DNA of 64,000 nt from Amphirosellinia nigrospora (GCA_004123355.1 SCHM01000001.1:7760193-7824192); one strand, 5' to 3'; shown: positions 47,415 to 60,800, counted from the first letter of the stretch. Notes: generated by a model from the letters alone, not told the origin. Translations and numbers: made by a program.

Positions 47415-48512
47415 TTATATCATGACGTAGGGACGATGATACATCCATAACTCTTCCTGCCTCGCAGCTTCTACCAGCGAGAGGATCTTTTCGGCAGCGT
47501 AAAAGACACCATCGATCTTGCCAGACATGACCGTGAAGACACGCCCGTGTTGCCACACTTGGCAACTCCGATCGTCGTGGGCTGCGGGAGCTTTTGTCTT
47601 TATAGCAAGTTGCGGACCAACGTAATGGAACATCTCCAAAAAGCATGGGAGGTACTGTTGAATTTGCTCTTCCATAAGACTACGTTGGACATCGATAACT
47701 TGACTATTCACAGTATCTCGGGCAGCACGAGCCTCGGCCGATGTGGTAAACTGGCCTAGCGGAGTGTGTAGTACGCTAGAGAGTGTGAATAAACCAGGCA
47801 GCTCGGTCGGATAGACGGAGCACAGCGGACCATCGACCAGCGTGACGGCTGGGAAGTCGGGCGGCCCCTCGTAATAAAGTAGAAGCGTAGGTTCGTAGAT
47901 GACTTGGATATCAGGCTTACTATAGTGGCCCCAGGTTGCGTCAATAGCGAAATCAAAACGTTCGCCGTTGATCAATACGCCGTGGCCGGAAGCCTGAAGT
48001 GTCGTGACGCGGCAACCCAACGCGAGTGCCCCTTTAAGTTCAGCTTCAAAGTACGCGCGTGCTTTTGTTGGCAGCAGGACGCGTTCAGCCGTGTAGACCA
48101 CACCGCTGACGTTGATTAGCTTTGCCATTTCCATCGCTACTCCCTCGGTGAAGTGGAGGCCACTAGATGCCATAATAGTACGATAGGTCCCGAAGTCGAT
48201 AATTGAGTCCCCTGCGGGAACGGCATATATATTACAGGCAACGCTGCGACTGAGATGAGGGTAACGCTCGATGAAGCGCAAGAACCCGTCGCGCGACTGT
48301 ATACGAGTGCCGCTGTGACGGGCATAGTGAAAGCCCATATGAAGTCGAAATTGGTTGTTACCAGATGCTTCGTGCAGTAGTCGGTCATGTTGCTCAAACA
48401 CCTTTACGCGGAAGCCTAGGGCACGGAAGCATGTGGCGATATGGCAGCCGTACCAACCGCCACCAATAATGCCAAAGCTACACCCGTCGAGATCAGAACG
48501 CTGTTCAGTCAT
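47415..48512 (-). CDS. FAD-dependent oxidoreductase (DAO family)
   Basis: Single-exon, unbroken, 365 aa. The N-terminus FGIIGGGWYGCHIA is the GxGxxG dinucleotide fold, followed by KVFEQHDRLLHEASGNNQFR and HMGFHYARHSGTR, a substrate or flavin loop. A second conserved part is FDFAIDATWGHYSKPD, and the end has GKIDGVFYAAEKILSL. The NNQFRLHMGFHYARH block resembles bacterial FAD oxidoreductases often found near polysaccharide genes, so transfer is possible but unproven. It diverges from the MFS gene across 680 bp, which suggests joint regulation. Substrate unknown. Confidence 0.78.
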   Translation of the reverse strand: MTEQRSDLDGCSFGIIGGGWYGCHIATCFRALGFRVKVFEQHDRLLHEASGNNQFRLHMGFHYARHSGTRIQSRDGFLRFIERYPHLSRSVACNIYAVPAGDSIIDFGTYRTIMASSGLHFTEGVAMEMAKLINVSGVVYTAERVLLPTKARAYFEAELKGALALGCRVTTLQASGHGVLINGERFDFAIDATWGHYSKPDIQVIYEPTLLLYYEGPPDFPAVTLVDGPLCSVYPTELPGLFTLSSVLHTPLGQFTTSAEARAARDTVNSQVIDVQRSLMEEQIQQYLPCFLEMFHYVGPQLAIKTKAPAAHDDRSCQVWQHGRVFTVMSGKIDGVFYAAEKILSLVEAARQEELWMYHRPYVMI

Positions 48513-49193
48513 AAGGGAAGATGAAAGCGAGATATTACATGCCTACTTGGACCTGTATTATGAGCCAACTGGCCATCTCGCAGGTGAGAGACGCCTTTAA
48601 GTTGTAGCCTTCAACAAGTTAAGCAAGGGTCAAGACACTCATTCAAGAACCGGCACAAGTCAAGATCGTTCGCTGTAAGTCGTGACTAGGTCCCTGATAC
48701 TAAACCTATTGCGTAAAGAGTGCAACAAGTGCAATTCTTGTCGTCATAAGATAGCTCTAACAGCAGCTAATCCCTCATAGGTATTTAAGAATACACAGTG
48801 CCTCAAATGTCCGCGGCGACACTATGAGCGCAGTTACACAGCACATCCATAGTCGATGTAGGTTGGCCATTGAAGAAAATAAGCCGACAGGGACTTTTGT
48901 AATGCAGGCGGTCAATTTGAGGAGGATCGCGAGTGTGTATCTGAACACGTGGACATTATTATACTTACGGGGTATGTAGGGAGCGCCGGGGGTGCATGGG
49001 GGCCTTGCCCCCACTAACTCGTGTTCATAGGTGGTCGGTGTAGGCTTTGATGGACATGGGCTGAAACAGAGTACGGCAAGATAATGGCTGTCGAATTAAT
49101 CATTCCTCCTTTGTTTCCTTCACCCAACCCTTAGCCCTTAGCTTTGGCACATTGTCCCTCGCCCTGCTCCTCGATTCTTATCTGGAATTGACC
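48513..49193. promoter_or_regulatory. Divergent promoter of oxidoreductase and MFS gene
   Basis: 680-bp spacer between two genes transcribed away from each other. No known factor site recognised. A short frame at 48775-49014 (minus) shows no motif. Confidence 0.5.
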
Positions 49194-51455
49194 ATGTTTT
49201 CGTCCTCAACGGCTAACGAAGAGGACAAACAGAGACCCATATGCTCGAATACAGTTGAGCCCGCCTACAATTCACAGGATATAGATACAAATACCCGAAA
49301 TACTATGACAACCGGTAAAACATCACAGTTGTCAGCAGATAATTTACCGAACGACCATGTCCCAGCCGTAAAGGGAAATGGCAACAATGACGACCACCAT
49401 GCCGAATCAAACGTCGACTCGAGTGACGAACTTGATAACCAAAAGCCAAGGGTCTATCATACTGGTTGGAGACTACATACCCTGACTGCAGGGTAAATCT
49501 ACTGTTTCCCCCTGGCAGCCTGTCTTATGCCTCTAGTATTAATGTGTTTTTAGGATCTGTCTGAGTTTGCTTTTGTCGACGCTGGAGACCACCATCGTTA
49601 GCACATCACTCGTGTCTATTGTCAATGACCTTCACGGCTTCGATCGAAGTGGTTGGGTCGTGACTTCATATCTTTTGACATACACAGGTGAGTTTTGTGC
49701 TCAACTTCATAATCGAGCCGGTTCGGATAACGTAATTAATTACATTTTCGAGATGTTTAGCATTCCTCATAATATATGCGAAGCTTAGTGACATCCTTGG
49801 TTGTAAACTGATGCTTCTCTGTGCGGTCTCGCTGTTCACTATCTTCTCGATCGCCTGTGCCGTGTCAGATTCGATGACGCTTCTGTATGTGCTCTCTACC
49901 TAGACAAACCTCTGTTGGGCTTCATGACCCGACTAGTTTCTGACAGTTTCATATCGCTGGATAGGATCGTTTTAAGAGCATTCCAGGGAACCGGCGCGTC
50001 GGGTATATATTCGCTTTCCACCATTATAGTGACGATGATGGTGCCTTCGGCGAAGTATGCTACGTACGTGGCCATTACTTCATCTGTTTTTGCCCTTTCA
50101 AGTGTCTTGGGTCCCCTCCTAGGAGGAGTGATAAACGACAACACTACCTGGCGATGGGTATTCTATCTCAAGTAAGCAAGGACAAAACTCCTTCACTGTC
50201 TACATCCATTAGCCCGGTTGCTTACCTAAAGTGAAATGTAGTGCACCTGGAGGTGCACTCGCACTTTTCCTATTAGCAATCTCGATCCCATTCGGATTCC
50301 CTTACGGAAAATCGAACGGGTTCTTCCGAAAGATGATAGAGGAACGTGCCTGGAAACGTATTGATGTGCTTGGCGCGTTTCTGTCCCTAGCCGCATCCAT
50401 CATCATCGTCTTCGCACTGCAGCAAGGCGGCGTGGCATATCCCTGGAACAGTGGAACCATAATATCGACATTCGTGATATCCGGACTTCTGTTTGTTGGG
50501 TTCGTTGCATGGGAGAAGCAATTGTCTCTGCGGAACGTTGTATGCGAGCCTCTATTTCCATGGAGACTCGCCGAGAACAGATTTGCCCTGGGGTTGCTCA
50601 TGTGAGTGGAATACGCAAACTTTGCCCAATATTGGGTTGTTCTTCATAATTGAGTCGCTAATGGGGTAACAAATTAACTTGAATAGTAATGGATTTCTCA
50701 CTGGGTTTCCATTCATGGCTGCCATAATAAATATTCCACAAAGACTGCAGACAGTCAACTCGACTACAGCAATCGATGCCGGTATTCGCTTACTGCCTCT
50801 ACTCCTTCTGAATCCCGTTGGCAGTGCACTTTCTGGATTTTTAGTATCCAAAATGCGAGTACCTCCGCTCTATTTACTTCTTATCGGGGGTTCACTTCAG
50901 ACGATTGGTGTTGGTTTATTTAGTTCACTTGACTCAAATAACCATCGTGTTACTCCGGCTCAGTACGGTTATCAGGTCATCATGGGATTGGGTTTTGGAA
51001 CCAACCTTAGCACGATTCTCATAATGGTGCCCATGATTGTGGCCCAGAAAGATATCCGTGCGTTGACCCCTTATCTACCCCAGACTGTCTTTTATGTGCT
51101 AAAATGATGATTTAGCTGTAACCATGGCTGCTGTTACGCAAATTCGCGTGCTCGGTGGCACGATTGGACTCGCGACCTGTGCTGCTGTCTTGGTCAATTA
51201 TATAAAAGCAACGCGTCTAAATTCTTGACAGCAGATCAAGTCGCATCAATTCTTCTAAGCTCAACTAACATTAACTCGTTTTCATCAGAATTGCAAATCC
51301 GGACGAGAACAGTGTTTTGAGAGGCCTATTCGGAACAGATGAGAATCGTGCTATATTTCTCTATAGCGTCGCTTTTCTCCTTGTTGTTGCTCATCGAGAA
51401 ACAGCCACGAAGGGTTGTGGACTTGGCGAAGGGGCAGGTCTCAAAATCTTCTTGA
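49194..51455 (+). CDS. MFS drug:H+ antiporter (DHA2 type), probably damaged 3' end
   Basis: Efflux-type major facilitator with about 14 helices. Exons 49194-49492, 49554-49687, 49761-49884, 49965-50171, 50242-50601, 50687-51057, 51116-51455, all GT-AG. A hydrophilic N-terminus of about 95 residues precedes LETTIVSTSL (motif D1), a degenerate AKLSDILGCK (motif A), RAFQGTGASG, and VLGPLLGGVINDNTTWRW (motif C). The last exon has QIRVLGGTIGLATCAAVL, then a frame break near 51203, and an in-frame TGA at 51318-51320 in front of EAYSEQMRIVLYF. If the TGA were sense, the protein would be 611 aa. TGA from CGA is the C-to-T change RIP makes, and the AT-rich block starts 330 bp downstream, so this copy may be inactive. 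Confidence 0.8.
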
Positions 51456-51790
51456 AACCCCATGGCCCTTTCGTAATGCCAAGCCCGTTCACCAATATCT
51501 AAATGATGCCTACAGCTTATTAGAAGATCACTTGAAATCTGCAACATCTATTGAAGTAGTTCGTGTGTGTGTGTGTGTAAAAGAGAAAAATAGGTTAAGA
51601 ATAATAGGGGTAAATGATAGGGGTACTATTACGTAAGAACACGAGTTTTCCATATAGTAGTTAGCTTTTCAACTTAAAAAAAAACCTCAGAGGTTTCAAT
51701 TTGTTTTCTCATTAATATCCTGCGTTCTATTCGATCAACAGAGATTACACTAGTTCTGAATCGAAATGTCGCGCCCACCTACACTTTTTG
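51456..51790. other. Border between gene DNA and AT-rich block
   Basis: Contains the end of the MFS gene region, a (GT)n run near 51563-51578 and an A-run near 51675-51684. The base composition falls sharply near 51790. Confidence 0.5.
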
Positions 51791-51879
51791 TGGTATATAT
51801 ATATTATTTTAGGAAATATACCGATAATAGTATTTTTTTATTTATAAATTAATATTAGTATTTAATTATTTAAAAACAC

Positions 51880-52520
51880 GTTTTTTAGCTCGAAACTGGC
51901 GATTTTTATATATTTAAAGCCTTTGTAGCCCTTAAAAACAGCGTTTTTGGTATTATTAGCCCTAAAATAGCGTTTTTTGCGCTAATAGCCTCGAAATAGC
52001 GTTTTTATGCTCTTAAAGCCTTTAAAGCCCTCGAATACGCGTTTTTAGTATTATTAGCCTCGAAATAGCGATTTTTACGCCTTTATAGCCTTTGCAGCCT
52101 TTAAATACGCGTTTTTATACCTTTAAAGCCTTTATAGCCCTTAAAAATAACGTTTTTTATACTTTCGTAGCCTTTATAGCCCTCGAATATACGTTTATAT
52201 ATTAATAGCCTTAAAATAGCGTTTTTTATACTTTTGTAGCTTTTATAGCTTTCGAATACGCGTTTTATATACTAATAGCTTTAAAATAGCGTTTTTTACG
52301 CCTTTATAGCCTTTATAGCTTTTAAATATACGTTTTACGTACTAATAGCCTTAAAATAGTATTTTTTACGCTAAAAGCCTTAAATCTATATTTTTTATAC
52401 CTTTAAGCCTTCGAATAGCGTTTTTTACGCTAAAAACCTCAAATTTACGTTTTTTATGCCCTTAAGCCCTTAAATAGCGTTTTTTACGCCAGAAGCTTTA
52501 GATCTACGTTTTTTATGCCT
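51880..52520. repeat. Degenerate minisatellite at the AT-block border
   Basis: About 19 copies of a core AGCGTTTTTTACGC (with many T/A variants), spaced about 27-61 bp and 35 bp on average, alternating with a CCTTTAAAGCC-like arm. It begins within 100 bp of the composition break and stops where fully AT-rich DNA starts. The core keeps C and G that the rest of the block has lost. This is a tandem array, not the array of a transposon terminal repeat. Confidence 0.75.
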
Positions 52521-55500
52521 TTAAAGCTTTCGAAGCCCTTAAACCCCTTAAAATAATAACAAAGCTTCGTTTAATACTACTTTAACAAATAAATATATTA
52601 GCTATAATTATTAAAAATAATAAATTAAATTTTAAAATTATTAATTAGTTTAGTTGCTATATAAAAATTATATAGCGTTATTAAAAATAATATAACTTTT
52701 AAAGCTATATTAAATAGTTTTCGAAGTTATAAAATCAATATAATATATTAAAATTATTTTTATAAGCTTTAAATATATTAATTAAAAATTAAATATTTAT
52801 TTTAATTTATATTTTAATAAAATATAGTAGTTTTTAATAATTTAGTATAATATATATATAGTTATATAAACGATTTTTAATTAGTTAAAAAAATCGATTA
52901 ATTATAAAAAAAGCTAAAAAATTAAAATAATATAATAAAACTTTAAATAAAGCTATTTTATATTTATTAAATCGTAAGTTTTATTACTAATATATTCGTT
53001 TTTATTAATAAATTTAAATTAATAAAAAAAATATAAACTATTAATATAGTTAAGCATTTAAAAATTATTTTTTTTATTTTAAAGTTATTAAAATAAAATA
53101 ATTAATTTAATATATTATATAATTATTATAAATATATATATTAAACGAAATAACGTTTATATATTAAAGCTTAATTAATATAAAAAGTTCGAAATTTAGC
53201 TTTAAAAAAATATTATTTAATAAACCTATTTTTAAGCCTTAGTTAGTTTTATAATAAATAACGCTAGTTTTTATTATTTTATAGTTATATATAAATTAAA
53301 AATATATAAATTAAACTATAATATTTATTTTATATTTATTTAATTTTAATTTTATTAAAGCTTTTTTTAATATATTAAAAGTATATATAAAACGTTATAA
53401 ATAAAAAAAAACTATAAATTTATTAACGATTATAAATTTAGCGCTTTTTTATATTTATGTAAAAAAATCAGTAAATAAAATAATACTATATAAAAATATT
53501 TTAAAGCAATAAATATAAAATATAATTTAGATTTATAGTTTAATTTATATATAATTTAAAAATTTTTTAGCGTTAATAGTTTTTATTTTTTATGCTTAAT
53601 ATTATATTTAATTTTTAACGTTTATTATTATTTTTAATATTATTATTAGTTATTTCGATTAAAAGAAAGCTTTTTATTAGTTAAAGTAGCAAATTAAATA
53701 AAATAAAAAAAAATACTTATTATAAAAAATAAAACTGCTATAAATAATATTAATATTATTTTTATATAATTATATATTTATTTATTATTTATAATAGCTT
53801 TAGCGATATTATTGCTAAGGTTTATATATATAATAATTGTTTAATATTATTTTTACGTATTTAAGCATTAAATTTAACTTTTGTTTTTAAAAAAGCAATA
53901 TAAAATAATATAAATATAATATATTTTTAAATATTTTATAATGCTTGAACTAAAAAGTAAGTAATTATAAATATTATAAAAATTAATTTTTATATATTTA
54001 GGGCTATTTTTAAAGCTTAAATATATTTTATTATATATTATATTGTTTAAAAAACTATTTAAATAAATTAATTATAAATTTTAGCGGTTTATATTTATTT
54101 TTAAAAATAAAAAGCTTTATATCGGTAGATTAAAAAATTCTATATATATTTATAATAATATTATCCGAAAAAGTCAATATATTTATACTTTTATAAAACC
54201 GCTATATAAAATATTTATATAATTTATTTTAAAAAGTATATATTAGCTAAACTTGCCGCTAGTTATACTTTATTATAAATAGTTTTTTTAATAAAAATAA
54301 CTTTATATTATATTTTAAAAAGCTATTAATAGCTTAATTTAATAATAAATAATATTTATAATTTTTAAGCCAAAATAAATATAAAAATTATTTATATTCG
54401 ATAGATTTATATTAATAGCGTTATTTTTATATTATTTAAATAGCTTCGAAAGTTTTACTATTTAAAATAATATTTTAAAAATATTATAAGTTATTTCTAG
54501 CTTTAAAAATAGCTTTTTATTATTTTTATATTTAAATAGCTAGCTTTTTAAACCACTTATAATTATTTAAAAATATTTAATAAAGCAAATAATAACGTTT
54601 TAAAAATAGCTTTAGCTTTTTTAATAATAATAAACTATTTATAAAAGATTTTTTAACTAACGTAATAATAATAAAACCTTTTATATAGTAAAAAATATAG
54701 TTTTGCTTTTATAGTTATAGTATTATTTTTTAATAAAATAAATAAAATATTTAATAAGTTAAAAATATTTAAACTATTTATATATATATTATTATTATTT
54801 ATAATAATATAATTATAGTATTAACTTATAATAAAATATTTATAACTAGTTATAATAAGTAAAAAAGGTTAAAAAAAGTAGTTATAAAAAGATTTTCGTT
54901 TAAAAAAAAAAAGTTATTAATTTTTAACGAAAAAATAAATATTTAAAAAGTAAGATCGCGATTTATATATAGCGTAAATGTTAAAAAATAGTATTATATT
55001 TTATAAAGCTTATAATATAGTTTTTTTATTTATAAACTATTAGTTTATTATACTATTATAAGGGTATAGTTATATTTATAACTATATTAAATTTTAATAA
55101 GGTGTAAAATACTAGCGTATTTTTGCAGCTTAACAAAAAGATTAAACTAGTATATATATAAATAAGCGTACTAAAGTAGTTTTAAAAGATTTAATAGATT
55201 AAGTTTAACTATAGAATTTAGTTTGCAGTTTTATATTTATATATATACGTATATAAAATATAGTTAACCTATTTAAAGCTAATAAAGCTTATTAAGCTTA
55301 TTTACGGGCTTAAATATACTTAAGTTTATTAATATGTTTTATATGCTTTATTTTTATTAAATAAGCTAGCTAGGCTAATATGCTTTAGTTTTATTTAAAC
55401 AGGCTAGTAAAACTAGCGTATTTAAGTTAAAATAGGGCTATTTTATTATATATTTTTTAAATATTTTTTTAGCTTCAAAATTTAAAATAAAAATTTACTA

Positions 55501-56357
55501 CGTTTATTAAAAGCGCTCGGTAAAATAGTCTTTTTTTTTTCGTTTATATATAAAAAATATAAAAAAAAATAATAATTATAGTTATTTTAAAAGTTAGTTA
55601 TTTTATTATATAGTAGTAAAGTATTTATATATTTTTAATTGGGTTAGCATACGCGTTAAATAGTATAATTATTATTAGAAAGTAAAAATATATATATTTT
55701 TTACGTATATAAATAATCGTAATATGCGTAATATTTAAAACAACGTATATATAGTTATAAATAGTAATAAAGCGTATAAATATTATAGCGGTTTATAGTT
55801 TATAGCTATATATTAATTCGTATACGCGAAGCTTTTTATTTTTTTTTTTTTTTTTTAAGCTTTATATAATTTTTATATATTAATAATTAAAATCGCTTAG
55901 CGCTTTTTATATTGTTTTAAAATCTTAACTAACTTTTATTTTATTATAGTTAAAGTTTATTTAATTTTATCCGCGTTAATATTATTTGCTTTTGCGTAAG
56001 TATACGTATATATAAGATTATAATAATAGCTAATTTATATATAGTAATATATAATTTTTTTTTTTGCTAATATATTACGTTTTATATTAATAGTTATTTA
56101 ATAATTTAATTAATTTAACGTTTAACTTATATATTGTTATTCTTACTGTTATTATTACTGTTAAACTATAAATTTATTTAGTTTTTTGGCTTGTTTAGCT
56201 ATAGAATTAATATATTAACTAACGATTATTAAGCTTGCTTTTTTTTTTTTTTTTTTTATATATATAGCTATAATTCGGAAAAATATAACTATAATAGCTT
56301 TATTTAACTGTTTATTATAGCTTTAATTTTATTTCCGTTATTTTATAAGCGTTATTA

Positions 56358-56708
56358 TGTCACGATTGGCGTTCCTGGCCACTACGCAGTTGCGCTAACC
56401 CCCAAAAGGGATGTGGAATACCAAGGTGGAGGCTTGGCATTCTATTAGTGGCTATATTGGGATCTGTCGGTACAGTGCACTCACTGTAACTTGTCACGAT
56501 TGGTGTCCTTTACAGAGGCAAAGCTCCTAGTTGGGGTCCATTTGTATATTGATCGAGAGATACTAAGCTAGATCTAGGATCTAGCGGCTAATTCTATCTA
56601 TAGGGATTTTGTGTGTGTGCACGGTGGGGCTGATCATGTGACTCTAGGTGGGTCCCGCAGGGACCCACTGTATCCACTGTATCCGTATCTGGTCAGCCAC
56701 CCGTGACT
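56358..56708. mobile_element. Solo-LTR-like insertion, GC-normal, inside the AT block
   Basis: A 351-bp segment of ordinary composition in AT-rich DNA. It begins TGTCACG and ends CGTGACT, an inverted pair apart from the last base, and is flanked by a 5-bp duplication TATTA at 56353-56357 and 56709-56713. These are the marks of a retroelement LTR and its target-site duplication. The start sequence TGTCACGATTGG also recurs internally at 56492, so the unit may combine two partial copies. It looks whole and recent relative to the block, since it shows none of the surrounding C-to-T change; elements this short are below the length at which RIP usually acts. Family not assigned. Confidence 0.6.
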
Positions 56709-57827
56709 TATTACTCGAGTTATAAATATATTTTTAGACTTAGTTAATAAGCTTTAGCTAATTATTATATTATAGCGATTTTTTTATTTTTTTTTAAAAA
56801 ATAATAAAAAGATTAGCTTAAGTCGACCTAACCGATTTGCTACTTTTTACGCTTATATTTATATTTTTTTATTTTTATTAAACCTATTAGTTATTAATAT
56901 TTTTTGCTTTATATTATGCTTATTTTATTATAGTATGTTTATTAGTTTAGCTTTATTAGCTTGTTTGTTTAAGCTGTTTATTAGCGGTTTAAGTAGTTTT
57001 GCTAGTAAAGTTAGCAATAACGAAAAAAAAAAGAAAAAAAAAACGAAAAAAAAAATAAAAAAAAAAAAAAAAAAAAAAAAAATAAAAAAAAGCAGCTTTT
57101 AAGTATTAATCGTTTTATATTTATTTATGCTAACTTTTTTAAGCTTTTATAAAAGCGTTATTATATTAACGTTTTTTTTATTTTTGCTAAGCTTATTTTG
57201 TAGCGCCCTTGCTAGTCCGTTATTATTAATTAGCTTTTAGGCTATATTTTGCTTAAATTATGCTTATTTAGCTTTTTATAATAATCGTATAAAATATATT
57301 ATTTTTAATAATTATATTTTTTATTATAGCTATTACTATAAAAAGAACTATAAATATAAAAAAGTATAAATTAATTAAAGCTTATAATTTATATTTAAAT
57401 AGCGCTAATTTATAATATATATAGTTTTTATACGTAGTTTTTTTTGCTATTATTTTTATTAATGTGTTTGCTACTGCTGCTAAAAAAAAAAAAATAAAAA
57501 AAAATCGTTAATTTTTATAATAACGCTACGTTTATTAAACGTCCGTAAAATATATTTTTATTATTTAAATATATTAAATTATTTAATATTTTTATTATTT
57601 ATTTAAATATACTAAACTTTAGTATATTTTATTATTTTATATATTATATTTTATAAATAATTATATTAATATAATAATAGAAAATTAATCGCGCTTTAAT
57701 TATATTTTAAACCGCGTTAAAGCTTATTTTAGCGCAGTTTTATAAATATATATTTGCTAATAATATTTTTTTAGAATAATTTATATTTGCTCCCGCTTTT
57801 ATTTTTACTTTTATTACCGCTATTATT

Positions 57828-57829
<2 letters not shown>

Positions 57830-57864
<35 letters not shown>
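57830..57864. repeat. (TAA)n microsatellite
   Basis: About eleven tandem AAT/TAA units in the AT-rich block. Confidence 0.7.
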
Positions 57865-60800
57865 TACTAGCGCGCGTCCGGCGTTGTTTATATAATAATT
57901 AGCGCTGCTAAAAAACAAAAGAAAAAAAAAAATAAAAACTATAATATTTTTTACGCTTTTGTTCGCCGCTATTACTATTTTTTTTTTTTTTTTTTTACCT
58001 TTTTATAACGCTAAAACGTTATATTATAATATAATTAATAAATAAAAATTAATATTTTTTATTAAGTTTAGCTTATTTATTATAAATATATTTTATTTAA
58101 AAGTTTTATGTTTAAATTAATAAAAGTTTTTTATAGTTATTTAATATTAATTTTATTTTTTTATATATATAATTTATATTTTATAAATTAATAAACGCTT
58201 AAAAATACTTAAATTAAATATATAAAAAGTTTTTAATAAGCTTATTTATTAATATTTAATTTATTAGTAAATATATTATTTTAAACGTTTTTTTGCTATA
58301 TTTTTATTTTATTTATATATTTTGTATATTTATATACTTTAATATAGTATTAATTTTATCGTTTTTATTTATAATAAATTTAATCGCTTAAATATTATTT
58401 AAAAAAATCTTTTATTTTTTATTTAAATCGAAGTTTAAATTTTTAAACAGCTTTTAAAATATTATAGTTTTTTTTTTATTATTTTAAATATATTAAGTTT
58501 AGTTTTAATTATAAATATAAAAATAATAGTTTTTTTATTACTTTTTATATAATTGTACTATTATATAGTAATAATATATTTATATAAAAATCTTTTTGTT
58601 TTAATATTATTAGCAAATAAAGCATTTTTATAATTATTAAAGTTTGTATATAATTATCTTATTTTATATATAATTTTTAAAAATTAAGTATTATATAAAT
58701 ATTAGATTATTTAATCTATTGTTTTTAGATATTTTTTGCTTAAATTAATAAAATATTTTAATAATTAAATAGTTATATATATTATATTTAATCGTAATAT
58801 AATAGCTATATATAAAATCGATTTAATTTGCTTTTAGTATATTTTAATTTATTTTTATTATTATATTTAAGTTTTTAATAAGCTTTTTTATTAATAATAA
58901 AATTATAAACGTTTAATTATTATTATTTAAATTATAATATTTTATTATTTTTTAATATATTAATTATAAATTAAAATAATAAATTTAGCTTTTTAGTTAT
59001 AAATAATTTATATTTTAAAAAACTATACTATGTTGCTTTATTTTTTAAATTTGTATATTTTTTTAATATTTTTTATAATATTTTTAGCTTATTTAGCGTA
59101 TTTTTTCGAAAAAGTATTAAAAAATTATTTATATAAAATATTAAAAATATTATTTTATTTTTTGTATAAAATAAGCATAGTTTTTTTAATAAAGTAATAT
59201 ATTATTTATTATTAATATTTTGCGAATTTTTTATATTAAAATAAAAAAAGTTTTATAATTTATATAATATTTTATTAAATAAGCTTATTATATTATTTTA
59301 AAAAAAACCTTTTAATAATTTAATTATTATTAAAAGTTTTTTTTTTTTATAATATTTAAAAATATTTTAATAATATCGAACTATTTAATTTTTATATTAA
59401 AGTATATAATTATTATTATTATTAAATAAAACGTTTTAATAATAAATATTACTATATAAATTAACTAAAAAAAATTATTTTTTATAAATTTTTTTAAACT
59501 ACTAATTATATTTTATAAGTTTTTAAAAATCTTTTTTTATTTTATTTATATATAAATATTTATTTTAAAGTAATAATAATTTATAGCTTTATTTTTTAAA
59601 AAAACTTTAATGTTTTTTTTTTATATAATATATTTATTTAAATTGTTTTTTAGTTAATGTTTTATAAGATTTTTTTAATTTTTAGAAAATAATTTAAAAA
59701 AATCGGTTTTATAAAAGCGTTTCTTTTTAAAATTTGCAAAAATCCGCTCTATTTTTTATTAATTTATTATAGCTATAAAACTATATATAATATTTTATTT
59801 TTAATTTTTTTAGTAAATAGTTTTTATTAATTAAATATAAAAGTTTTTAAAAAGTTTAACTAGCTTAAATTTATAAAAAAAATTATTTTATTTTTTATAT
59901 ATATAATCGTTATAAATATAATATTTTTGCTATATTTTTTAAGCTTTTAACTTTTTTAAAATTTTCGCTTTTAATTTTTTAGCTTAAATATAAAGCCGGA
60001 AAATAAATTAACGGATATATTTTTGTTTAGCTAGTTTAAAATTATTTTAATTTAAATAGTATATTTTTTATATTTTTATTTAATTTTATATTTTATTATT
60101 ATATGTTTTTAAACAAAAAGTTTAAAAATTGTTATTATTTTTTTTATTATTATTAAAGTTTTTTTATGCTAGCTTATTATTTTTTAAATTCGGGCGTTTT
60201 TTAAAAAATTATAAGTTTATATAGCTAACCTTTATACTATATTTTTATTTTTTTTAATATACTAAATGTTTTTACTCTTAATTTTTGTTTTTTTTATTAA
60301 GCAATAAAAGCTTATTAAATAAATTAAAAGCTTTTTTTTTATTATTTAAAGCATTAATATTTAATTTATATCTTATTTTTTCGTTTATTTTTATATATTA
60401 ATATATTATTTAGATTTTTTAAAAAAAGTTTAATAATTTTAATTTTATTAGTTTATTAATAATTAATTTTAATTATAAGCTTTTATATTTTTTATAATAA
60501 AATAATTCTTTATCGAATTTTACGTTTTATATAATAATTATTTATTTTAATTAAAAAATTTATATTTAGTATAAATTATTAGTTTTATAGCTTATTAAAT
60601 ACTTAATATAAACTTATATTTTAGTTTTATAAGTTTATTAATTTTTATTAATAAGCTTAAGTTTTTTTACTAAATAATTTAATATTTATATATATAATTA
60701 TTAGGTAGCTAGGGGGTATAATATTATATATAATAATAGGTAAAATAAATATTAATATATATTAATTTATTTTTTTAACTATTTATATAAAAGCTAGGCT

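Noticed and set aside
48355-48600. 81-codon plus-strand frame over the oxidoreductase start
   Set aside because: Antisense shadow of the FAD oxidoreductase.
51880-52520. CRISPR array as an explanation of the spaced repeats
   Set aside because: Repeat cores are short and variable, spacers are related to each other, and the genome is eukaryotic; a degenerate minisatellite fits better.
55000-55450. Faint repeat-like text (AGCTTATTAAGCTTATT and similar) in the AT block
   Set aside because: Too degraded to assign to any element family by eye.
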